Positions 1 to 5,622 of a DNA stretch of 6,202 nucleotides are shown here, one piece after another; positions within the stretch are counted from its first letter, which is position 1; every line of letters starts with the position of its first letter. The position numbers were made by a program, and so were the translations under genes. This DNA comes from Bulleidia sp. (GTDB taxonomy: Bacteria; Bacillota_I; Bacilli_A; Erysipelotrichales; Erysipelotrichaceae): the NCBI GenBank assembly GCA_016293365.1, contig JAEDEK010000111.1:1-6202 (forward strand), in the 5' to 3' direction. Below the pieces are notes generated by a model. That model ran no database searches and had not been told where the DNA came from. It was given only the letters and a program-made list of their open reading frames with translations.

Positions 1-326
1 ATACACTGCTGAAAACATCACATGTACAGATCGGAAGAAGGCTGGCAACAGCACTGTCACAGATTCTGAACAGAAACTTACAGATACCAGAGGAAGGAGA
101 GACGATAGAGATGTGTGAATCCATGGACGTACTTGTACAGGGGTACATAGCAGAAGGAAGAGCAGAAGGAAGAATGGAAGGTGTAGAATACCAGAATCGA
201 ATCGATACCATCAAGTTACTGAAAATGAACTGGACACTGGAACAGATCAGTGATTTTGTGGAACGCAGTATTGAGGAAGTGGAATCCTGGGCAATGGAAT
301 CCTCTCTTCCATATCGCAAAAGCTGA
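1..326 (+). CDS. C-terminal fragment of a probable Rpn/PD-(D/E)XK nuclease-transposase family protein (5' end outside window)
   Basis: The frame is open from base 3 to the TGA at 324-326 with no stop upstream, so the ATG at 111 is probably internal and the gene begins outside the window. About 107 residues are visible. The middle carries a charged AEGRAEGRMEG stretch. After it comes a short helical segment (TIKLLKMNWTLEQISDFV) that reads like a small helix-turn-helix: 'LL..WTLEQISDFVERSIEEV'. Charged EGR/EGK repeats followed by such a '...LGMSIEQIA..TGLS.EEI' tail are characteristic of the C-termini of Rpn recombination-promoting nucleases/putative transposases in Bacillota. The nuclease domain itself is not in the window, so the family call rests on the tail alone. 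It is followed directly by a strong terminator and is convergent with lysA. Alternatives are other proteins with the same EGR-repeat tail, such as DUF4351-like proteins. Confidence 0.6.
   Translation, partial: TLLKTSHVQIGRRLATALSQILNRNLQIPEEGETIEMCESMDVLVQGYIAEGRAEGRMEGVEYQNRIDTIKLLKMNWTLEQISDFVERSIEEVESWAMESSLPYRKS
149..172 (+). repeat. Two tandem 12-bp direct repeats coding AEGR-AEGR
   Basis: The unit AGCAGAAGGAAG occurs twice back to back (149-160 and 161-172) and is followed by a degenerate third unit (AATGGAAGGTGT). In frame it encodes the AEGR repeats of the upstream fragment. Such in-frame units in Rpn-type tails can expand or contract without breaking the gene. Confidence 0.75.
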
Positions 327-338
327 TCAACTTAATAT

Positions 339-371
339 GGCTGTTCTGTTATCATACAGGCAGCCTTTTTT
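339..371 (+). terminator. Rho-independent terminator after the Rpn-like fragment
   Basis: The outer stem GGCTG (339-343) pairs with CAGCC (361-365). The inner stem CTGT pairs with ACAG around a TATCAT loop, with a small unpaired TT/G bulge between the two. Six T residues follow at once (366-371). It lies 12 bases after the stop of the upstream gene. On the opposite strand no T-run follows, so it serves the plus strand only. Confidence 0.8.
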
Positions 372-380
372 CTGCATCAG

Positions 381-411
381 AAAAGCCATGGATCCATGAG
401 AGGTTTCCATG
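381..411 (-). terminator. Weak candidate terminator for the asnA-lysA unit
   Basis: Read on the minus strand just after the lysA stop, CATGGA (411-406) can pair with TCCATG (392-387) around a 13-nt loop. GC and four T residues follow. The right arm overlaps a perfect 12-bp palindrome CATGGATCCATG (387-398), which could fold alternatively. The stem is short and the T-run is poor, so this is only a candidate. Confidence 0.3.
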
Positions 412-413
412 AT

Positions 414-1709
414 TTAAAGTTGATTGCGGATCAGATCATCAAAGCTTTCTTTGGCGACAATTGGTCTGTCGCCTGTTTTGGACAGCAGAACAACAGGAGG
501 TGTCGGTAACATGTTATAGTGCAGGGCCATGGAATAATTGTAGGCTCCAGTAGTACATACAGCGACCACATCCCCTCTTTGCGTGGAGGATGGCAGGAGT
601 ACATCCGGCTGTATGATATCTCCTGATTCACAACATCTTCCGACAAGATGTGCTTTCATGTTTCTTCCTTCCTTCGTTTTCCCGGCAGGAAGACATGTAT
701 AGGCAGATCGGTATAATGCATAGCGTGGGTTATCACTCATTCCACCATCTACAGATACATAGTTTCTGTATCCTGGGGTCTGTTTGATGGAACCGACGGT
801 ATACAGTGTCATCCCTGCATCCGCAACAATACTTCTGCCTGGCTCCATGTAAAGCTTTGGACAAGGAATCTGCTGTTTTTCACAGGTTGAGTAGAATACA
901 TCTGCGATGGAATGAATTCTTGCATCAAGATCGACAATCGGATCACTTTCCGTATAACGTACACCAAATCCACCGCCGATATCCAGAACAGATGCTTCAA
1001 ACTGAAGCTTCTTTCTGATGTGTGATATAAATCCAAGCATGACCTGCGTTGCTTTTTCCAGTACATCCTCATCAAATACCTGTGAACCTACGTGGCAATG
1101 GAATCCAAGCAGCTGAATATGAGATAAGGACAGCACATACTGTACAAGCTGGTCAGCCTGTCCTGTTTCAATGGCTGTACCGAATTTGGAATCCACCATG
1201 CCGGTATTGACTTCCTCGTAGGTGTGCGGGTCAATACCAGGTGTGATCCGTAACAGAATATTCTGTATCTTTCCAAGCTTTTCAGCCTGTGCTTCGATTA
1301 CATCTGCTTCTTCCTTGCTGTCGACAACAAATGTACCGATCTCATGTTCCATTGCATATGCAATATCTGCATCTGTTTTGTTGTTGGAATGAAAGAATGC
1401 TTCCTGTAATGGATAACCTGCACTGCATGCAGTGTGGATTTCTCCACAGGATACAACATCAATTCCAAGCCCTTCTTCTTCGATGATCGGATACAGTGCT
1501 TTGATACAGCATGCCTTGGAGGCATATAAAGCCTTCACAGGTGTATGAAAATACCGGTTGAATGCAGAAGTGAATGTTCTGCAGTTTTCTCTGATTCTTT
1601 CCTCGTCCATCAGATAGACAGGGGTGCCGTATTTTTCTGCAAGTACAGCTGTATTGTATCCTGCAAAGTGAAGGATACCGTTTTCTTCTGTGATGTTATG
1701 ACAGAGCAT
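414..1709 (-). CDS. lysA: Diaminopimelate decarboxylase
   Basis: This PLP-dependent enzyme (alanine-racemase fold, type III) converts meso-diaminopimelate to L-lysine and CO2, the last step of lysine synthesis, in the cytoplasm. At 431 residues it has the normal family length. Visible motifs are the PLP lysine in YASKA (K65), HCHVGSQ (204-210), the phosphate-binding DIGGGFG (243-249), EPGRS (289-293), VDGGMSDNPR (320-329), the C-terminal catalytic CESGD (C360) and GAYNYSM with Y390. The barrel domain therefore comes first and the beta domain last, with no missing key residue. The ATG start puts the usual 'NG.L.F.G......AEKYGTP' lead at residues 10-30. No Shine-Dalgarno sequence is seen upstream. 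The ATG lies 9 bases after the asnA stop and in the same frame, so translation is probably coupled to asnA. It forms a unit with asnA and is convergent with the Rpn-like fragment. Confidence 0.96.
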   Translation of the reverse strand: MLCHNITEENGILHFAGYNTAVLAEKYGTPVYLMDEERIRENCRTFTSAFNRYFHTPVKALYASKACCIKALYPIIEEEGLGIDVVSCGEIHTACSAGYPLQEAFFHSNNKTDADIAYAMEHEIGTFVVDSKEEADVIEAQAEKLGKIQNILLRITPGIDPHTYEEVNTGMVDSKFGTAIETGQADQLVQYVLSLSHIQLLGFHCHVGSQVFDEDVLEKATQVMLGFISHIRKKLQFEASVLDIGGGFGVRYTESDPIVDLDARIHSIADVFYSTCEKQQIPCPKLYMEPGRSIVADAGMTLYTVGSIKQTPGYRNYVSVDGGMSDNPRYALYRSAYTCLPAGKTKEGRNMKAHLVGRCCESGDIIQPDVLLPSSTQRGDVVAVCTTGAYNYSMALHYNMLPTPPVVLLSKTGDRPIVAKESFDDLIRNQL

Positions 1710-1718
1710 ATCGTATAC

Positions 1719-2729
1719 TTATAACAGATGAATGTTGTGCTTTTCACACTCTTCAATCATTTCATCCGGCCAGATGGAAGCCTGTACTTCACCAACGTGT
1801 GCTTTGTTCAGTAATAACATGCAGAGTCTTGACTGACCGATACCACCACCGATGGTATAAGGAAGTTCCTTCTTCTGGATCATCTGATGATATGGCAAGG
1901 ACAGTCTTCCTTCACAATGTGCTGCCTTACACTGAGAAACAATGGTTTCCTCATCAACGCGGATACCCATGGAAGAGATTTCCAGTGCTCTGTTTAAAGA
2001 TGGAAGCCAGAACAGCAGGTCACCATTCAGATCCCAGTCATCATAGTCGGGTGCACGACCATCATGAGGTCTGCCACTTCTTGTCAATGGCTTACCGATC
2101 TTCTTGATGAATACGCACTTGTGTTCTCTTGTGATGGCGTTTTCTCTGTCTTTGACGGAAAGATCCGGATACAGATCTTCAAGCTGCTGTGATGTGATGA
2201 AGAATACATCATCTGCCAGGTGGCATACAGCCTGTGGATATTTGTACCATACTTCATGTTCCATGTGCTTGATGATCTTGAAGATGGTACGGACTGTTTC
2301 TTCCAGAACCTCTTCTGTACGTTCTTCCTTTGTGATTACTTTTTCCCAGTCCCACTGGTCTACATATACAGAATGCAGGTTATCCAGCTGCTCATCTCTG
2401 CGGATGGCATTCATGTTTGTATACAGACCTTCGTGTTCGTGGAATCCATATTTCTTTAATGCATATCTTTTCCACTTGGCAAGAGACTGCACTACTTCAA
2501 TCTTTTCATCGGGGATTTCCTGAATGTCAAAACCTACCGGACGTTCAATACCATTGAGGTTATCGTTCAGACCGGAAGATTTTGTAACAAATAGCGGTGC
2601 AGAAATACGGAGCAGGTTCATTTCCTTTCCGAATTCCTTCTGGAATGTATCTCTGATATATTTGATTGCCTGCTGTGTTTCCATTACGGATAACACAGGG
2701 TTGTATCTGTCTGGAATGACTGTTTTCAT
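1719..2729 (-). CDS. asnA: Aspartate--ammonia ligase (asparagine synthetase A)
   Basis: AsnA makes L-asparagine from aspartate, ammonia and ATP (AMP-forming). It is a homodimeric relative of class II aminoacyl-tRNA synthetases in the cytoplasm. The whole protein follows the E. coli AsnA pattern, and these motifs are visible (numbered from the GTG at 2732): LNDNLNGIERPVGFD (55-69), SLAKWKRYALKKYGF (83-97), EGLYTNMNAIRRDE (101-114), LHSVYVDQWDWE (119-130), GRAPDYDDWDLNGDLL (225-240), ELSSMGIRVD-like EISSMGIRVD (251-260) and TIGGGIGQSRLCMLLL (293-308). The last is the motif 3-like ATP site. A GTG at 2732 is possible, but the ATG at 2729 sits 7 nt from a GAGGA ribosome binding site (2737-2741) and aligns with the family's usual MKT start. 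I therefore choose the ATG, giving 336 residues. It is the first gene of an asnA-lysA unit. Little space remains upstream, which argues against a T-box leader. Confidence 0.96.
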   Translation of the reverse strand: MKTVIPDRYNPVLSVMETQQAIKYIRDTFQKEFGKEMNLLRISAPLFVTKSSGLNDNLNGIERPVGFDIQEIPDEKIEVVQSLAKWKRYALKKYGFHEHEGLYTNMNAIRRDEQLDNLHSVYVDQWDWEKVITKEERTEEVLEETVRTIFKIIKHMEHEVWYKYPQAVCHLADDVFFITSQQLEDLYPDLSVKDRENAITREHKCVFIKKIGKPLTRSGRPHDGRAPDYDDWDLNGDLLFWLPSLNRALEISSMGIRVDEETIVSQCKAAHCEGRLSLPYHQMIQKKELPYTIGGGIGQSRLCMLLLNKAHVGEVQASIWPDEMIEECEKHNIHLL

Positions 2730-2756
2730 CACATTTTCCTCGCTTATATGCTGACT

Positions 2757-2786
2757 ATTCTATCATTTTGAAGAATTGTGAGTAAA
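2757..2786 (-). promoter_or_regulatory. Candidate sigma-A promoter for asnA-lysA
   Basis: On the minus strand TTTACT (2786-2781) serves as -35. It is followed by 18 bp and then TAGAAT (2762-2757) as -10. A TGA directly before it makes an extended -10 (TGATAGAAT). Transcription would begin near 2750, about 20 bases before the ATG, leaving only a short leader. The region is shared with the divergent flavoprotein gene. For that gene I see TAAAAT (2828-2833) and GATAAT (2834-2839), but no well-spaced -35, so no promoter is called there. Confidence 0.5.
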
Positions 2787-2862
2787 CAGGCAAAGGCATT
2801 TGTCTTCTTATATCTGTCTTCTTTGTGTAAAATGATAATGAAAAGAAGGCAGGTAACAGCGT

Positions 2863-3741
2863 ATGACACGTATTGATATTGCGATTATTGGAAGCGGACC
2901 GGCAGGCCTGGAAGCAGCTTTGACCGCAAAAAACAGAAATAAATCAATTATGGTATTTGGATCAAAGGATTTTTCCCCTAAGATGGTATCCATTGAACAC
3001 CCGATTACCAACTATCTTGGCTTAAGCAATGTAACAGGCAGACAGATGGCAGAAGCTTTTACAAAGCAGATGGCAGAGGCTGGTATTGAAATCAGTGAAC
3101 AGAGAATCACTGCAGTTTATGCAATGGGAGATTTCTTTGGATTACAGACATCGGATAATCAGATGCTGGAAGCTTCTGCGGTGATTCTGTGTACTGGTGT
3201 TACGGCAGGTAATCCATATCCTGGAGAAACGCAGTTTTTAGGCAGAGGGGTATCCTATTGTGCAACCTGTGATGCTCCATTGTACAGAGGTAAAAATGTA
3301 GTGGTTATTTCAACAGGTGCTCATGAAGAGGATGAGGCTGTATTCCTTGGTGAAGTATGTGCACATGTCACATATATTCCACTGTATAAAGGGGATGTCA
3401 CCTTCAGCCGTGACAACATCACGGTTGTCAGAGAAAAGCCGCTGGAGATTAAAGGTGGTATGAAAGCTGATACTCTGGTAACAGATCAGAATACATATAC
3501 AACAGACTGTGTATTTATCTTAAGAGAAGCACAGTTCCCATCTCAGCTTGTACCAGGACTTGTTACAGAAGGCAATGCTGTTAAGGTAGATCGTGCCATG
3601 CAGACAAATATTCCTGGATTATATGCTGCAGGCGATATCACCGGACTTCCATATCAGTTCATCAAAAGTGCAGGGGAAGGCAATATTGCAGCTATCTCAG
3701 CTGCCATGTATCTGGACGCAAAGAAAAGAGAAAAGAAATGA
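2863..3741 (+). CDS. Thioredoxin-reductase-like FAD flavoprotein lacking a recognisable NADPH motif
   Basis: This 292-residue protein has the domain order of low-molecular-weight thioredoxin reductase. The N-terminal FAD Rossmann motif is GSGPAGLEAA (10-19). The redox-active pair is SYCATCDAPLY (C133, C136). The C-terminal FAD segment is AAGDITGLPYQFIKSAGEGN (255-274). The second Rossmann motif, GGG(N/D)(S/T)A in NADPH enzymes, reads ISTGAHEEDEA (149-159). The HRRxxFR segment that grips the NADPH 2'-phosphate is replaced by YIPLYKGD (171-178). The reduced length, intact CxxC and lost NADPH sites match the ferredoxin-dependent flavin thioredoxin reductases (FFTR) described from Clostridium, or the related DTR group. 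The likely role is disulfide reduction of thioredoxin with electrons from ferredoxin or an unknown donor. No thioredoxin or ferredoxin gene is adjacent. The ATG has AGG at 2851-2853 and GAAGG at 2845-2849 upstream. It is divergent from asnA and ends at a perfect terminator. Confidence 0.85.
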   Translation: MTRIDIAIIGSGPAGLEAALTAKNRNKSIMVFGSKDFSPKMVSIEHPITNYLGLSNVTGRQMAEAFTKQMAEAGIEISEQRITAVYAMGDFFGLQTSDNQMLEASAVILCTGVTAGNPYPGETQFLGRGVSYCATCDAPLYRGKNVVVISTGAHEEDEAVFLGEVCAHVTYIPLYKGDVTFSRDNITVVREKPLEIKGGMKADTLVTDQNTYTTDCVFILREAQFPSQLVPGLVTEGNAVKVDRAMQTNIPGLYAAGDITGLPYQFIKSAGEGNIAAISAAMYLDAKKREKK

Positions 3742-3744
3742 AAC

Positions 3745-3787
3745 AACCCGGTATTCAGCAGATGATCTGAATACCGGGTTTGGTTTG
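3745..3787 (+). terminator. Strong terminator hairpin, probably bidirectional
   Basis: AACCCGGTATTCAG (3745-3758) pairs perfectly over 14 bp with CTGAATACCGGGTT (3767-3780) around an 8-nt loop. It begins 3 bases after the flavoprotein stop codon. The plus side is followed by TTTGGTTTG. The minus side is followed by a longer U-rich stretch (GTTTCATTTCTTTTC), so it may also stop transcripts coming from the broken gene at 3893-4895. Confidence 0.85.
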
Positions 3788-3864
3788 AAGATGAAATGAT
3801 AACGGGAATCGAAACTTCCATAAGTTGTGTTGTGATTTCCTTTTTGGAGATCGTTTACGGTAAG

Positions 3865-3878
3865 TTCATGATCATGAA
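3865..3878. other. 14-bp perfect palindrome in the 3742-3892 intergenic gap
   Basis: TTCATGATCATGAA is its own reverse complement. It lies in the gap between the bidirectional terminator and the 3' end of the broken AlbA-type gene. No other structure was recognised in bases 3788-3892. The function is unknown, and a 14-bp AT-rich palindrome could arise by chance. Confidence 0.4.
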
Positions 3879-3892
3879 TACATCTGCACATT

Positions 3893-4895
3893 TTATGTAT
3901 TTGACGGTCTGAAGTATTTCTGGGTAGGGCTTCTTGGTTTATCGGGATTTGTCATCTTAAGCTCACCACTTTTAAGCAGTGGAGTTATAAATTTGCGGCG
4001 AAAAACCACTTTCATTGGATATTCAGGTTTATCAATGCGATGGCCGTTTGCATCTTCGATTGTTTTTGTTCGGCTGTTTCTGTGAACAAATTTAACAGCC
4101 TCTTCCAGCATGTCGGGGATTGACCCGGTAATACGGCGGTTGTCGATAAATCTTTCACCATCGCTTCCTGATATTTCCATCTCCGTTCCAGGTAAACAGA
4201 CTGCAGTAATACATAATTGAGGGAAAACTGCCTGAGGGTATACGGAAAAAGTCATAAGACCAGCCAATGTTGGTTTTCCTGAGACTGTTATACCCATCAG
4301 TGCAAACAACTGCTGATCTGAAACATGTTTTGAAAGGTTTGCACGATCTGTTTTTACGGCTGTCAGATATGCCTGGATTTTTGATTGATCAGGGATGAAG
4401 AATTCCTGGTTATCAACTGTTCTCAGATCGTCACGTATACGTTTTCTGAAAGCTTCGTAACTGTAGATTTCATACTCACTCATAGGCTCATCAGACTCGC
4501 CGACACGAATGTAGGAACCTTTGATTCTGCCAACCCCTTTGTAGAATACAGGGCGTGATGAGATATCAACTCCAGGAATCTCGGCTGAAACAACAGTTTT
4601 CCATCAATCTGACATATGGTGAATAATGGACGGACAATCGGTTCCATCTGTTTACACTGCTCAGTTACCTTTTTCTGAAGATCCTGAACATCGTATACGC
4701 CTTTTATTGAAAAACCGTCGTGTTCATCGATGCCAAAAATCAGGATACCTACGTTATCCTGATTGGAAAATGCTGAAAGAGTGGCATACAATCGTTTTGG
4801 GCAATCGACAGCAGCTGTTTTCAGCTCAATTGTCTGACTGTCAGCCTGCGTGGGTTGCAACTGCTGATTAAAGCGATCAGTTCTGTGGTCTGCAT
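3893..4895 (-). pseudogene. Broken AlbA_2/ATP-binding regulator (COG2865-like): two frame breaks and a missing middle domain
   Basis: The true start is probably the ATG at 4895-4893, behind a strong AGGAGG. It encodes MQTTELIALISS and then runs to a TGA at 4823-4821. The family sequence resumes in another frame as SQTIELKTAAVDCPKRLY, AFSNQDN and IFGIDE, the AlbA_2 (Schlafen-type) domain, up to DGK near 4600. There it breaks again: the expected KTVVSAEIPGVDISSRPVFY and SYIRVGESDEPMS continue in the -1 frame into the 196-residue segment 4483-3893. That segment keeps YEIYSYEAFRKRIRDDLRTV, PTLAGLMTFS, YPQAVFPQLCI and RFIDNRRITG. After EYPMKVV (154-160) it jumps to KFITPLLKSGELKMTNPDKP, a C-terminal winged helix. 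The HATPase_c_4-like middle (REAVLNALVHRDYS in relatives) is absent. Intact relatives are predicted regulators with AlbA, ATPase and HTH domains. Both breaks look like loss of one base in short C or A runs, so assembly error is possible for them, but not for the domain loss. Confidence 0.85.
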
Positions 4896-4900
4896 TGTTT

Positions 4901-4906
4901 CCTCCT
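4901..4906 (-). promoter_or_regulatory. Ribosome binding site that fixes the start of the broken AlbA-type gene
   Basis: CCTCCT on the plus strand reads AGGAGG on the minus strand, 5 bases before the ATG at 4895. No such site precedes the TTG at 4860 or the ATG at 4483. The reading therefore began at 4895, and the two longer open stretches downstream are parts of one gene. Confidence 0.8.
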
Positions 4907-4941
4907 GTTTTATATCACTATTACAATGCAAAATATAGAAA

Positions 4942-4982
4942 ATCGTTCAAAGATGAACGATAATAATTCAATTTTGAATGAT
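4942..4982. promoter_or_regulatory. Paired inverted-repeat operator candidate between the divergent genes
   Basis: Site 1 is ATCGTTCA-AAGA-TGAACGAT (4942-4961), with perfect 8-bp arms. Site 2 is ATTCAA-TT-TTGAAT (4966-4979), followed by GAT. Both contain TTCA-N4-TGAA and then a pyrimidine plus GAT, with first bases at 4946 and 4967. The 21-bp offset is two helical turns, so bound dimers would face the same side of the DNA. The pair lies between the broken AlbA-type gene and the XRE regulator, a usual place for an XRE autoregulatory operator. The link to that regulator is inference. Confidence 0.6.
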
Positions 4983-5001
4983 CACTTGCAGTTCATAACA
5001 T
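4974..5001 (+). promoter_or_regulatory. Weak candidate promoter for the XRE regulator gene
   Basis: TTGAAT (4974-4979), 16 bp, then TAACAT (4996-5001) match the -35 and -10 consensus at four of six positions each. The -35 is the right arm of the second inverted repeat, so a protein bound there would block polymerase. The rest of the gap (5002-5074) holds only the ribosome binding site. Confidence 0.3.
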
Positions 5002-5074
5002 CAGTTCAACCACAGGTGTGTTTTCAGAATGGGTGTTTTATGAGAGTATGGAGGCACAGAAAAGAGGTAGCACT

Positions 5075-5599
5075 ATGGATCAGGTAAAAACAGGATTGTA
5101 TATTGCTGAAAAAAGAAAGCAGAAGAATATGACACAGGCAATGCTGGCAGAGCAGATGCATGTGTCAAAGAATGCGGTATCCAAATGGGAAAGAGGCATG
5201 AATCTTCCGGAAGTTTCTTCCATGCCACAGCTGTGTCAGATTCTTGGGATTACATTAAATGAACTGTTTGCCGGTGAGGATATCAAAGAGGAAGTACTGC
5301 CGTTCACAGCAGATCAGAATCTTCTGGAAGCATTACAGAACAGTTCCTTTTCCCTGCAGGAAAGAATTGCGTATTTTAAAAGGAAATGGAGAAAAGAACA
5401 TCTGTTCGACTGCATTATCTCTGTGATTGGCTGGTGTGTTTTGATGGTTGTGCTGTATATCCGCAACAAGGATATGGAAATGATTCTGACTGTTGGAGCA
5501 TTGGCTGCACTGATCATGACCGTAGTCATGTATAACCGCATGCGTGCATACATTGAATCAAATGCCTTTGGCAGATGGAACGAAAAAACACCTCGATGA
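5075..5599 (+). CDS. XRE-family transcriptional regulator with two C-terminal membrane helices
   Basis: This is a 174-residue protein. Residues about 8-64 form a Cro/C1-type helix-turn-helix: IAEKRKQKNMTQAMLAEQM, then VSKNAVSKWERGMNLPEV (recognition helix around NAVSKWERG), then LCQILGITLNELFAGE. A charged linker follows. Next come two hydrophobic segments, CIISVIGWCVLMVVLYI (about 112-128) and ILTVGALAALIMTVVMY (about 137-153), then a short basic tail. It is probably a DNA-binding protein anchored in the cytoplasmic membrane. I choose the ATG at 5075 because GAGG at 5064-5067 lies 7 nt upstream and the family start 'MDQVK.G..IAE.RK' begins there. The frame opens further up at 5018, but that stretch is not HTH-like. 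It is divergent from the broken AlbA-type gene and beside the paired operator candidate. Its targets are unknown. Autoregulation is inferred from position only. Confidence 0.9.
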   Translation: MDQVKTGLYIAEKRKQKNMTQAMLAEQMHVSKNAVSKWERGMNLPEVSSMPQLCQILGITLNELFAGEDIKEEVLPFTADQNLLEALQNSSFSLQERIAYFKRKWRKEHLFDCIISVIGWCVLMVVLYIRNKDMEMILTVGALAALIMTVVMYNRMRAYIESNAFGRWNEKTPR

Positions 5600-5607
5600 A
5601 GAGGTGT
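5583..5607 (-). terminator. Terminator of the right-edge minus gene, embedded in the XRE gene's 3' end
   Basis: On the minus strand ACACCTC (5607-5601), a TTCATC loop and GAGGTGT (5594-5588) are followed by a T-run ending at 5583. It lies 15 bases after the minus gene's TAG. The same hairpin on the plus strand has only GTTCTTT after it, so it is mainly a minus-strand terminator. The XRE gene's stop codon falls in the loop. Confidence 0.8.
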
Positions 5608-5622
5608 GTTCTTTAGGTGAAA

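Noticed and set aside
111..326. Complete 71-residue gene starting at the ATG at 111
   Set aside because: The frame is open to the left edge with sensible protein sequence, and the visible part resembles only the tail of a larger family.
387..398. CATGGATCCATG palindrome as a regulatory site
   Set aside because: It lies at the 3' side of two convergent genes. It is better explained as chance or as part of the weak lysA terminator hairpin.
2104..2523. 139-residue open frame on the plus strand inside asnA
   Set aside because: It lies fully antisense to well-conserved asnA. Its translation is rich in Ser, Cys and Arg, as expected of a shadow, and no ribosome site or family likeness is seen.
2730..2862. 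T-box or other riboswitch leader for asnA
   Set aside because: Only 133 bp separate asnA from the divergent gene, and the likely promoter leaves a leader of about 20 bases. No specifier stem or antiterminator was seen.
4480..4860. Separate 126-residue gene with TTG start
   Set aside because: There is no ribosome site at the TTG. Its last ~40 residues are out-of-frame translation, and its conserved part continues in the downstream frame. It is a piece of the broken gene 3893-4895.
5018..5074. N-terminal extension of the XRE regulator from the ATG at 5018
   Set aside because: The extra 19 residues do not resemble the family, no good ribosome site precedes that ATG, and it would cover the gap just after the operator region. 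The ATG at 5075 has a well-spaced GAGG.
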